A stretch of DNA of 64,000 nt, taken from the NCBI GenBank assembly GCA_037693485.1, contig CM075345.1:93702001-93766000 (forward strand), in the 5' to 3' direction. A model generated the notes under the pieces. That model saw nothing but the letters and a program-made list of their open reading frames with translations, was not told where the DNA came from and did not search any database. Source of the DNA: Kitagawia praeruptora (Eukaryota > Streptophyta > Magnoliopsida > Apiales > Apiaceae). Below are positions 46,478-57,871 of the stretch, one piece after another. The translations under genes and the position numbers were made by a program. Position 1 is the first letter of the stretch. Every line of letters begins with the position of its first letter.

Positions 46478-47107
46478 TAGGGGTGGCAATTTCGGGTTTT
46501 GGGTCGGGTTCGTGTCGGGTCAGATTGTACCTGGTTTTTTCGGGTTGATTTTTTCCTAACACTAACCCGTACCTATCGGATTCGTGTCGGGTTTCGGGTC
46601 ATTTCGGGTTTTACCATCTCAACTATTTTTTAGATTGATTGAAAATATACTCTTATATTATACACTCCCTCTTTCCCGATTTATAGGGAATGATTGCTTT
46701 TGTAGAAATTTTAAGAAAAAACAATTCATTTATCTTTAATTGCACTTGAAAGTTACAATTCAAATGTATACTATGTACTGTACCCACTTTGTGAGGTGCA
46801 AAAAAGGGCATGAGATATAGAAAATATTGCTATTAATATTAAATAATTATAAATCAACTATCGAGTCTCTATCATTGCACGTGAAAGTTATTTTATTATA
46901 CTTAAATTTAGTTCTTTTAAACATAAAATATTTCAAAAGCAGGGTTATAAAAAGAGGGTTCATTAATTTTCGGGTCATTTACGGGTTTCGGGTTCGTGTC
47001 TAATTGTACCTGTTAGTTTCGGGTTGAATGTTTGTTGACCCAAATTCGTATTTTCTCGGATTGGGTTCGTGTCGTGTTTCGGGTTGGGTCGAAAATTGCC
47101 ACCCCTA
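46478..47107. mobile_element. Non-autonomous hAT element (TAGGGGTGGCAATTT ends)
   Basis: TAGGGGTGGCAATTTCG at the left is inverted as CGAAAATTGCCACCCCTA at the right. CACAGGAT and CACAGGAC flank it, an 8-bp duplication with one change. CGGGTTCGTGTCGGG words cluster near both ends. No coding frame. Confidence 0.88.
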
Positions 47108-47461
47108 CACAGGACACTGCCCATATACTTTATTCTAGTCTTCTTCTCTTAAATTCTTCTCTTTGCCTGCTAGTCTATCTGGTTAACCCTGTCACCTTAT
47201 ATCTGACTTCTAATTAACCTTTCCCGTCATATTGATTACAACATACACAAATTAGGGTTCCATTTGGGCTTCGGATTATATGTTGATTGGGTATTGTATA
47301 TTTATTTTTTGAAACCTTGCCTGGTTGTAAAGCTCTGTCGCTTATGTCCATTCAATAAGCTTATGTATGTCGAGTTCGAGAAGTAAAGTCTAGCCAGGAT
47401 AAGGAAGATCTGCCTTGTGCCGTGTCTGGTGATACGCCATCATATAAGGCGTGTTGGGAGA

Positions 47462-47595
47462 AACGTTGCTACGTAAGGCGCATCTTGTTTCTGGGATTGG
47501 TATAAACGTTGGTGTGTCCAGCGAAACATGATGATACGTTGGTGTGTTCAGCGTAACATGATGATACGTTGCTACATGTAGCGTAACCAATGGGC
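47462..47595. repeat. 30-bp tandem repeat (ACGTTGGTGTGTTCAGCG)
   Basis: Two full copies and one partial start at 47506, 47536 and 47566, with a related half-copy near 47462. Each unit ends AACATGATGAT. The minus-strand Tyr-His-His-Val frames come from it. Confidence 0.85.
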
Positions 47596-47599
47596 ATTT

Positions 47600-48476
47600 A
47601 AGGCCTTGTTCTCCGTCTTCCGGTAGTTTGGTAATAGTAATTTAAATTTTAGGTATTTAGGGCCTTCACCCCTTAAATATTACCTAATTAATTACAACAA
47701 ACTAATAATAGCCATTAATTCTCGCAATTAATAATTTATATTGGTGCATATATTTAGATTAAAATCCTTGGATGAATTAATATATAATTATGCTAATATA
47801 TGAATAATAACCGTATATAAATACTCGTAAAATTTGAGAATTGGAACTAATCGACTGGATTCACGATTAATGAATTAAGCGTGGGAATAACAAGAATATT
47901 AAACGTATATGTTTTAGTATTATAATGGTATTTAATATATAAGTTTTATTTGTAATAAAATATACTATTTAATCAAATTTAAATTCTCAGAATAAAGTGA
48001 ATTTAAATTCACAGTTGAAATCATTGAATTAGATGACTATTTTAATATATATTATAAATCTTAGATAAATCATGTTGAAAATGAAGCTCTCGAGAAGATA
48101 GTTTGCTAAGCTGTATTTAGGCAATACCGTTACACATTAAAAGGTGTTCACGGTCACAAATTTGAACAACTAAAGCTAAAATATCGCAATATTCCACATT
48201 TTATTTAATATCATTTTACATTTATACCTCCAATTTTCTATGATTTTACTCTAAACCCCTCTAAAGTCATCAAATGCTATGTAAACGTTAGTTAATCTTT
48301 ACATTGACCAGAATTGAAATCATGACATCTCAGTTCTAAATTAATCGTGACATCTCAGTTAATAATATTTAATTAAAATTCTATTTACTAACTAATTGTG
48401 AGATGTATTGATATGAGTGAAATTACTTAGAACTCCTCTAAGTAGTCTATGTTATATCTTTTGAAATTAACTCATA
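47600..48476. other. AT-rich intergenic, no gene seen
   Basis: Nothing recognised on either strand. Confidence 0.4.
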
Positions 48477-48734
48477 CTCCTCCTGTCTCAAAATACTTTT
48501 CCTGTTTTTTTGGACACGTTTGCCAACACACACTTTTAATCGTTAATATCTTTAATTTCGTATTAGTACTAAATATAAAAACTTCATTGTATTAAAGTAC
48601 TCACAAATACGAATCAAACAAAATCACTCATGATTATATTTTGTCTTATAAATTATGCATAAATTAATAGTCAACCGCTTATAATGAACAATGTCAAAAG
48701 TCAAAACAGGAAAAGTAATATGAAACAGAGGGAG
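48477..48734 (-). mobile_element. Stowaway MITE family A, copy 3
   Basis: CTCCTCCTGTCTC...GAAACAGAGGGAG flanked by TA (48475-48476, 48735-48736). Interior matches 11327-11585 in inverse orientation. Confidence 0.88.
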
Positions 48735-49572
48735 TACTATTATACAAAGGTGTGAAAATTTTCTAAGTGGAAATTTACTCAATCTGAATCAAAGACATTA
48801 GAAGGTATAAAAAGCCGGGTCATTGTTTAGCTAAATTCTTCTGAGTTACTCTTTCTTCCACCATTTATGGCAATTTGAGTTTGGAAAATGTTGAATAATT
48901 CAAAAATTGTTGTAATTTTTTTTCCCCACAAATAAATAGGTTAAATATTTCAATAATAATTTTTGTAATATAAAGATGACAATTTTTTTGTATACATTTC
49001 AAGGACTAAAATGTGTTAATTTTGTTAGGTCCATTTGTTGCATTGGTATACGGTCAGCAGGCTCTGCGTGTCTAGTTAATACTACTAGTAATTGAATACC
49101 AGTCACAGTAGCAGTACAGTACTATTAATGTAGTAAAAATGGTCAGCCCCTCTTTACGTACATTTCCCTCCGGTCTGTTTCACATCTCCCTCCCTCCTCT
49201 GTTACAAAGTCCATCCATTCACACTTTCAGACTTGCAGACTTAACAGTGTAGTGTAGAACCAAACTAATCGCTCAAAAATTAAAGTAGAGTAATTTAATC
49301 AATTGCATCAGAGACGCGGATTTAACGCCATAACCGCCGGTGGGTCCAAAAAAGGCGACGGCACTACCGTTGTTATTTTATTCGGATGGCCTCACGTGGA
49401 CAAACTGTACATCTCCTTTCCTTTCCTTTTTGCGCATTAGAGTAGAGGAGTATGTATTGTATTAAAACAAAAAAAAAAGGACATAAAATAAAACAAAACA
49501 TTATTTTTTGCAAGCAGAGAATAATTTCTAAATTGAGATATATACCAACACATTAAATTAAATTAAATTAAA
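48735..49572. other. Upstream flank of the Helitron, no gene established
   Basis: At 49140-49400 the DNA becomes less AT-rich, with CT-rich lines and a CTCACGTGGA word, reminiscent of a promoter or leader, but no coding frame follows before the Helitron gene. AATTAAATTAAATTAAATTAAAT (a short A/T tandem) precedes the putative Helitron start. Confidence 0.4.
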
Positions 49573-49592
49573 TCTATGTTAATTATAAATCC
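49573..49592 (+). mobile_element. Putative Helitron 5' terminus
   Basis: After A comes TCTATGTTAATTATAAATCC. Helitrons start TC after an A, and plant ones often follow with an A/T-rich TCTATAYTA-type stretch. Its position 276 bp before the Rep-helicase ATG fits. The match is weak and untested. Confidence 0.35.
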
Positions 49593-49822
49593 TGAATACT
49601 TTTAGCCACAATCTTCCTGTTATGTCCTTCTTCCCACCTTCTTAAATTAACTTTGAAAAGGATATAAATGTAAAATCACTTTAACTCCACGTCAGTAATA
49701 CACGTCAGAAATCAATCATACCTGATTGTCCGCTATACAGGCTAACCCTAAAACCTATCTTGCTTTTCAAATTTAATCCTGGACGATCATACATCTGCAG
49801 AAAACAGAAATACGAATTTGAA

Positions 49823-49840
49823 AATGAAATTGTTATCCTA
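49823..49840 (+). other. Short upstream ORF before the Helitron start
   Basis: ATGAAATTGTTATCCTAA (five codons) lies nine bases before the Rep-helicase ATG. If transcribed it could reduce translation. Confidence 0.5.
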
Positions 49841-49848
49841 AATTTTCA

Positions 49849-52800
49849 ATGGACGATCAATCAAAGAAATTGAAATCTGCATCTGATGATACGAATCCAG
49901 ACGATGAGTACAGAGTTTCGTCGAATCTTGATTTCAAAAGGAGGAAAACAGGTAGACGTAGCATTGTTGATTCATCAACAAAAGTTTCTATCCTCAGCAA
50001 TCGAAATAAAGCAATGAGTTTCTTTTGTGAAAATACTACCGACGGTATGTTTAGATTACGATTTTTGCAAATGTATCGTTATTCTATGATTTTTGAATTA
50101 CTTCTGTTAGTAATATATCAGGATTCTGTACAGAAACACCATTGTCTCCTTCTCGAAGTGATCGTATTCGGCTGCGTGAACATTGTACTCCTTTGTTCAG
50201 GGTTAAGAAGAATCCTGGAAACAACGGAAATAAAGAAAATCTTCATCCCATTCATGCTAATACATCTCAAAGTTAAGTAATGTTGTAAACTGAATAATGT
50301 TATTGACATTGATGCTTATTGTCCTGTTTTAAGATATTATATCACCATAATTGTGATTTGTTTATATATTGTGAAAATTTTCATTACTTCGGTTAGTAAG
50401 ATATGTTTCTGTACAGAAACACCATTGTCTCCTTTTCGAAGTGATCATATTCAGGTGCGTGAACAGTGTACTCCTTTGTTAAAGGTTAAGAATAATCCGA
50501 CGTCTGCTAATACATCTCAAAGTTAAGTAATGTTGTACACTTATTAATTCTATTTACATTGTTGCTAATTGTATTGTTTTAAGATATTATCTTACCATAA
50601 TTGTGATTTGTCTATAGGTTCTGAAAGTCATTTTAATAGCTCATATAATACATTCCCGAATGATCATACAAAGCATATAAATCATGCTTATGTGAACAAA
50701 TGTGGAAGATCTAAGACATGTACACCATTGGATCCTGTTAGTATTAATACAGAAGGTCCTACTCGCAAAAAGCGAGGAAGGCCAATAAAGCTCACTCCAA
50801 CGTTTACACCATTGGCTCCTGTTAGTATTAACACAGAAGGTTCAACTCCCAAAAAGCGAGGAAGGCCAATAAAGCTCATTCCAACTTCAACCTACAGCAA
50901 TATATATAATGCTCAAAATAGTCCTCCGGAACCTTCTGCAGGTTTATATATATATGTATATATATTTATATATATATTCATCTAGCACATGCATTCTTTC
51001 TCTTGAATTTTTATCTATTACGGAGTATAAATTTAAATTTGTTTTACAATCAAGTGCAGGTACCTATGTATCAAAGAATATTAGCATTGATTCTGCAGTA
51101 AAAGGACATATTTCCTCAAGCCAGATTAATCGAAGTCCTCTATCAGATATAACGAACAAAGAATGTACGTTCATTTTTTTTAATCCTAATTCTGTATCTT
51201 TTAGAGAATAATTCTTGAATATATATTGTCTAATCTTTGTAAATTCTTTAAAATGTTATTACAGATGTATCCAGACAAACAAAATCAGTCAATGAACCTG
51301 TCAAACGGATATCATCTATTCACAATAACAGAACACAGGTTTATCCCGCCCAAGGATTTAATTTTGCCTCAAGCCAAAATAATTTGAGTGTACTTACTGA
51401 TATAAATCCTACTAATTGTAAGTTTTAAGTTTTAAACAACATTTCTTTTGTGTTATCATAATTATGCCATTTATATCTTAACCACATGTTTCTTATACTC
51501 AAAAAAATGTAACTTCTTTCAATGTATAATAGGTGATAAACAGGAATCAGAATTTCCGCAATTTTCAAGAAGACCTGGTAAAGAAATTTCTGTTGATAGA
51601 AATGCAAATGATTTTAACTTGAATATGGATTTACAAGGTATGGAAAATCATTAATCAATTAAAATTTCAATTTTGCATCAATTACTACCTGTCATACAAT
51701 ATATGCTAGGAAATAATTTTATACGCAATAATTCAGGTACAAATAAACCACATCCGAGTGTAACTCATCATCATTCCAAAGATAGGATGGAATTGTTTTC
51801 TCGCGACCGAGCTCATTCATATTATTCAGCACAAGAAGATTTTGAAAATTTTGGTAAATATGCAACTTTCCGTCCAGAATGTCAACTATGGTGATATCCA
51901 TTATTTGAATGTTAGATTTGATTCAGTTTTTTCATATGCAGATGGAATTCCTCTTACTAACCCAAATGTTGATAGCGATTTTGATGATGATTTTCATTAT
52001 TTGTTCCGTCCGGATTCTGATATTGGATCTGATTCGGAGCCAGATATTCCAAATGAAAACTCTAAAAATAGAGAGAATGCTACAACATCCAGACAATTCT
52101 CTGAGTTCATTCCAAATCCACCAGTTTCATCTTATTTTGGTATGTACTAAAAGTGTATGATTGAATCTATGACTAATACAATTATTATTAGTTAACTTAA
52201 AATTTCTGGTTGCAGAAAATAATCTTTATGATAATACAAATAGTGAGTCTGATGGTGATGAGTTCAGTAGTGACGGTCATTCTGATGATATATTTTCTGG
52301 TGATTCTGAAAATGATAGCCATTCGGAAAATGAGTGGAAAGATGATGTCCATAATAATGCACGACAAACTCAGCAGCATTCTTCCAATGGTGCGACAACT
52401 TCATCTAATAAGGAATCATTCAGCAATAGATATCCAGGTTTTGCGCTTAATGTTGGAAATAGACATTTACCTATTTGTTCTGAATACCGTAGCCTTGGAG
52501 GTCCAACATCAAAATGCTCTCATTGCAATGCTCAAATGTGGGAAAGGGAGCGCGTGAATAAAGGAAATAAGAATAAACCACCTGTGTTTTCTTTGTGCTG
52601 TGGTAAAGGTCAGATTAGGCTTCCTAAGGTAAAACCTACTCCTAAATATCTGCTTGATTTATACATGGACAAGAAGAAATCTCCAAATTTCAGGCATAAT
52701 ATTAGGTCATACAACGCCATGTTCAATTTCTCTTCCATTGGTGGTAAAATAGATCATGGAGTAAATAAAGGTAGAGGACCTAAAGTTTTCCGAATGAGTG

Positions 52801-55800
52801 GTATTAATCATCATAAAATGGGAAGCCTGTTACCAAATAATGGTGAGCCGCCAAAATTTAGTCAATTGTATATTTATGATACAGAGAATGAGGTTGAGAA
52901 TCGACTGAAATCAATAAATGTACAACATTCTAGCAAGATAGAGCCTGAAATTGTTGAAGGTTTGATCAAAATGCTGGAAGAAAATAACCACTTGGTTCAA
53001 AAATTTAGAATGGCCAGAGATCGTTTTAAGAATGATAATGTTATTGATTTGAAAATAGTTATGAAAATCTCAAGGTCTACCAGTGGTCGTGAAAATCACA
53101 TTCTGCCTTCTGATGAAATTGCTGTAATAATGGTTGGTGATGATGATCCAAAATGTGAAGACCGAGATATTGTTGTTTCAAGTAAGACTGATGGTTTAAA
53201 ACGCATTACTACTCTGCATCCATTGATGATGGCACTCCAGTATCCGATACTATTTCCGCATGGTGAAGACGGTTTTAGAAAGGGTCTGAAATATCGTGTT
53301 AGTGAAGATGATCGCAAAAAGAAAAGAGAGAATGTTACCATGAGAGAGTATTATTCTCATACTTTTATGGTTAGATTGGACCAAGGTATTTTCTCATTCA
53401 TTACAATATTATGTATTATCATTGATTTCAATAATTCTTTCTACTCATTAATATTTTTGCTTCTACCAGGTCATACTATTAGACTTGGTGGTAGACTATA
53501 TCATCAGTTTATAGTGGATGCATTTTCTGCTGTTGAACAATCTAGGTTATGGTATATTCGGAAAAATCAGAAGAAACTGAGAGCAGAATTGTACCGAAAC
53601 CTGTGTGATATAGTTTATAGCAGTGATAATGTTGAAGCAGAAAATGTAGGACAAGGATACATATTACCATCTAGCTTTGTCGGCTCTGCTCGATATATGC
53701 AGCAAAACTTCCAAGATTCCCTTGCCGTCTGTCGGAAAATTGGATATCCAGACCTCTTCTTAACTATGACATGCAATCCCTACTGGGATGAGATTCTCCA
53801 GATGATGTCATTGCTTCCTCATTGCAAACAGGAGGACTGTCCAGATATAATTGCTCGTGTGTTCAAGCTGAAATTAGACCAGTTGTATGATGATATAAAG
53901 AATAAAAATAGGTTTGGAAAGTGCCTCTCAGGTATTATTTGATTTTTTACATATTAATGTGATAATCATGTATAAGAATGAATTAGTATTTACACTGCTC
54001 ACTAATAATTTTCAATATAAAACTGTAGTGATGTATGTTGTGGAATACCAGAAGAGAGGTTTGCCTCATGCTCATATGTTAATTTGGTTGGACCCTACTG
54101 CAAAATCTAAATTGAATAAAGATATTGACAGCTTTGTATCTGCTGAAATACCTGATGAAGTATCTGATCCTAATGGATATGCTGCTGTGAAACAATATAT
54201 GATGCATGGTCCTTGCGGTATTCAACACAGTTATTCACCATGTATGAAAGATAATAAATGTACAAGAGGTTTTCCGAAACAGTAAGCTTAAATAACGCTC
54301 AACTATTTTGTTGCAATATGCCTTATCATTTTCTTTTTGACTACAACAATTAAGATACATTTTAACTCATGTTTCTTTATAGGTATTGTACAACTACAAC
54401 GTTTGATCAATATGGATTCCCTGCTTATAGAAGGAGGAAAACAAACAACACTATAGATGTCAGAAATGCTGTTTTGGATAACCAATGGGTAGTTCCTTAC
54501 AATAGGGATTTGATAGTTCAGTATCAATGTCACATAAATCTTGAAGTTTGCAATCATGGTCGCTGTATTAAATACCTGTTCAAGTATTGTTTGAAAGGTC
54601 CCGATCGTGCTACTGTTATGGTCCAGGGTTCAAGCAATTCTACTACAGAAAATAACAAATCTAGGAATGAAATTAAAATGTATTTGGACGGCAGGTTAGG
54701 ATCATTCCTAATTGTAATCTTTTAAAAACATTTATGCAATTTATTTGTCAAATCTTAAAGAGGTTTTTCATCATTGCAGATATGTTTGTGGAGCTGAAGC
54801 TGCTCATAGGATATTTGGTTTTGATATACATCATCGTAGTATATCTGTTGAAAGGTTATCATTTCATTTGCCAGATGAAAAGTACGTTACTTTCAACAAT
54901 AATGATAATCTAGCAAATGTTTGTAGAAGAGCATCTTTTAAAAAGAGCAAGTTAGAAGCTTTTTTTCAGCTTTGTCGAGAAAATCCTCAAGCAAGACAAT
55001 ACACCTATCAAGAAATTCCAGAACATTTTGTTTGGGATGCAGGGCAGTCTGCATGGAAGTATAGAAAAAAAGGTCAGAAGGTTGGTAGGTTGAATTCTTC
55101 CCATTATTCTTCTGGAGAGTTGTGGTACTTACGTATGCTATTATGTCGAGTTAAAGGACCTAGATGCTTTAGAGATTTGCGGTCTTTTGAAGGTAATACA
55201 TACGATACATTCCAGGAGACATGTGCAGCAATGGGATTACTTAATGATGATAATGAATGGCATGATGCAATACGAGAAAATGTTGATACTGCTATGCCTT
55301 GCCAGCTACGATCCCTCTTTGTTCATATCATTGTTAACTGTCAGGTCAGCGACATACTAAGACTATGGACATCTCACTGGAGGCCAATGTCTGATGATAT
55401 ATTAATGAAACGACGAAAATTGACAGGGAAAGATAAGCTATCCTTAAGTGATCAGGAATTGGAATATTACACCCTTGGAGGTAAAAATTAATCCATCTAT
55501 ATATAATTTTTTATCAATGAGTGTAAAAACATTAATATATGTGTTGAATTATTTTTCTACATTTTGCAGAGATTGAGCATTTATTAAATTCTATTGGTAG
55601 ATCCCTAAAGAATTATCCAACTTTGCCAATGCCTCCAGCTAAATACCTCGACAACTGCAAGAATAAACTGGTCTTAGAAGAGACAAGTTATTGTAAAAAA
55701 GAAATGTCGGAACAGCACCAACGCTTGGTTCAAAATTTAAATTTTGAACAGAAAAAGGTGTATGACGCTGTCCTTGGAAAAGTTGAGAAGAATAATGGAG

Positions 55801-57212
55801 GATTCTTTTTTGTCTACGGTAGTGGAGGTTGTGGAAAGACTTATCTTTGGAACACTATCATCACTAAACTCAGATCTGAAAATAAAATTGTTCTCCCAGT
55901 TGCATCTTCTGGAATTGCAGCTACTCTATTACCTGGAGGTCGAACAGCACATTCAAGATTTAAAATACCTTTGAAATTGGATGACGAATCATCATGTTCC
56001 ATTCCGCATAATTCAGACATAGCAGAGCTTATCAAAAAAACAAGTCTTATTATCTGGGATGAGGCGCCAATGCAGAACAAACTTGCATTTGAATGTTTGG
56101 ATCGCACTCTTCGTGATATAATGAAATCTGTTAGTGCTGAAAGATATGACAAACTTTTTGGTGGAATTACTGTATTACTTGGTGGTGATTTTAGACAAAT
56201 CTTGCCAGTTATCAGTAAAGGTTCTCGAGCGGATATAGTATCTGCCTCCATTTCAAGGTCTCATTTATGGTCTCAATGTCATTTATTTGTTCTTAAAGAT
56301 AACATGAGATTACGTCGAGGTAATTCAGAGGATGATATACGACGGATTAAAGATTTTAGTAAGTGGGTTCTTGATATTGGTGATGGAAAAATACCACATT
56401 TGGATAGTAGTTGTGTGGATGAAATTTCGAAATATATCTGTATACCCGGCCAATATTGCATACAATCTGATACATCTGACCTAAACCAGCTCATTGATAC
56501 TATATTTCCTCAGTTGCAACATAGATTCACTGAAGTCAGCTATTTACGTGAGCGAGCTATATTGACACCAACAAATAAAATTGTTGATCATGTTAACGAT
56601 CTTATACTCCAAAGAATAAATGGTGAGTCATTTACATATAATTCTGCTGATTCAGTTCAATGCCCTGTTGGTTGTCATGAGAACTTAACTTCTGCATTCC
56701 CGGTTGAGTATCTTAATTCTATCAAGGTTCCTGGAATGCCTCCTCACAAATTAATTTTGAAAGAGGGTGTTGTTGTAATGCTGTTGAGGAATCTTAATCA
56801 GACTGTTGGACTTTGTAATGGAACCAGGATGATTGTCAAAAAGTGTATGAAACATACCGTGATATGTGAAATCATTGGTGGAAGTCATGCTGGAGCAAAA
56901 CATCTCATTCCACGGATTGAGCTTTGTCCATCTGATACAAATCTTCCGTTTGATTTAGTTCGATTGCAATTCCCTCTTCAGGTATGTTTTGCCATGACAA
57001 TCAATAAGGCACAAGGACAGTCTCTTGATCGTGTTGGAATCTATTTGCCAGAACCAGTTTTTTGTCACGGACAATTGTATGTTGCTGTGAGTCGTGTAAC
57101 TTCTCCAGAAGGTCTTACTTTCTTTATAGAAAATCCAGAAGGGGCTACATGTAGTAGTACGAGTAACATTGTTTATGAAGAAATTTTTTATGATTTGTTA
57201 TCCAAATTATGA
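49849..57212 (+). CDS. Helitron Rep-helicase (14 exons, apparently intact)
   Basis: Exons 49849-50044, 50122-50271, 50618-50941, 51060-51164, 51265-51417, 51533-51637, 51737-51853, 51942-52139, 52216-53385, 53470-53931, 54029-54281, 54383-54694, 54780-55480, 55570-57212. All introns are GT-AG and all phases agree, giving 1962 residues without a stop. The protein drives rolling-circle transposition. The N-terminal third is low-complexity and acidic with two AT-hooks (KKRGRP at 166-171 and 194-199). A zinc-like C549/C552 and C577-C578 cluster precedes the Helitron-like Rep region. The HUH motif is KRGLPHAHML (H1007, H1009) and the paired tyrosines are Y1142 and Y1146 in KYLFKYCLKG. The PIF1-type helicase follows: Walker A GSGGCGKT (1499-1506), Walker B IIWDEAP, and near the end QGQSLDRVGIYLP and LYVAVSRV. 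Intron 10th in order (53386-53469) is 84 bp without a stop, so its retention would add 28 residues. No RPA or OTU module was seen. Confidence 0.9.
50098..50617 (+). repeat. Tandem duplication of about 284 bp covering Helitron exon 2
   Basis: Copy 1 (50098-50382) contains exon 2; copy 2 (50383-50617) contains a decayed version (CTGTACAGAAACACCATTGT at 50409) whose acceptor AG is lost (CAGGATTCTG became TATGTTTCTG). It now lies in intron 2. The copies share 3' intron wording (ATAATTGTGATTTG). Confidence 0.85.
50722..50889 (+). repeat. 84-bp tandem duplication encoding two AT-hooks
   Basis: ACACCATTGG starts at 50722 and 50806; each unit encodes 28 residues including a PVSINTEG stretch and KKRGRPIKL. 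The copies differ at a few bases only. Confidence 0.92.
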
Positions 57213-57871
57213 CAGTTAATGGCACATCTTTTATGTAACATTCCTATTAAATAAATGTTAAAAGTCTTTTAAAAATTTAGTATTTAGTATTCTAGGTTTT
57301 ATCATAACTTAATATAACTAATGAATCATGTACAGTGGCAAAACTTTTTATAAAAAGACAAAGAAGACAAAGAATGCCTAAGATTTGCGAGCTTTACATG
57401 TTCTCCTGCTTGCCATTTTCTATCTACTGGTGTTATGAAATTTGGTAATCATGGTTCATGCTATCTAAAAGACTTACAATTCTTCTGTCAGTTAATGAAA
57501 CATAGCCATTAAATGATTTTCCAATCTTTGTCACAAATATCATTTCATTTGGAATAATAGAATAATACATGTTGGGAAAAAGTTTACCGGAATATTAAAA
57601 ATATAACACAGTAATCTTAGTTAATTATAGCTAAACAGAATACGAGTAATTTAGAAGAATCTTAATATAGACAATATAGAAGATATTAAAGTGGATGCCA
57701 TACTTACAACTTAGCCTTTGCAAAAAGAATATACCAATACCAAATAAAAAATATCCACATTACAGTAGCAATGTCAAAAGTAACAAAATCAAAGTACTTC
57801 ATCATACATTCCAAAAAGACATCTGCAACATTAAATATGTCATAATCGTTAATTCATAATACTAGATATAT
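57213..57871. other. Convergent interval between Helitron and B3 genes
   Basis: 659 bp of AT-rich DNA. I looked here for a Helitron 3' terminus (GC-rich hairpin then CTRR before T) and found none. An AATAAA lies at about 57250 after the helicase stop. Both genes would use this stretch for 3' ends. Confidence 0.6.

Noticed and set aside
49140..49450. A first exon of an unknown gene
   Set aside because: Composition is promoter-like but no open frame or splice-linked exon was found.
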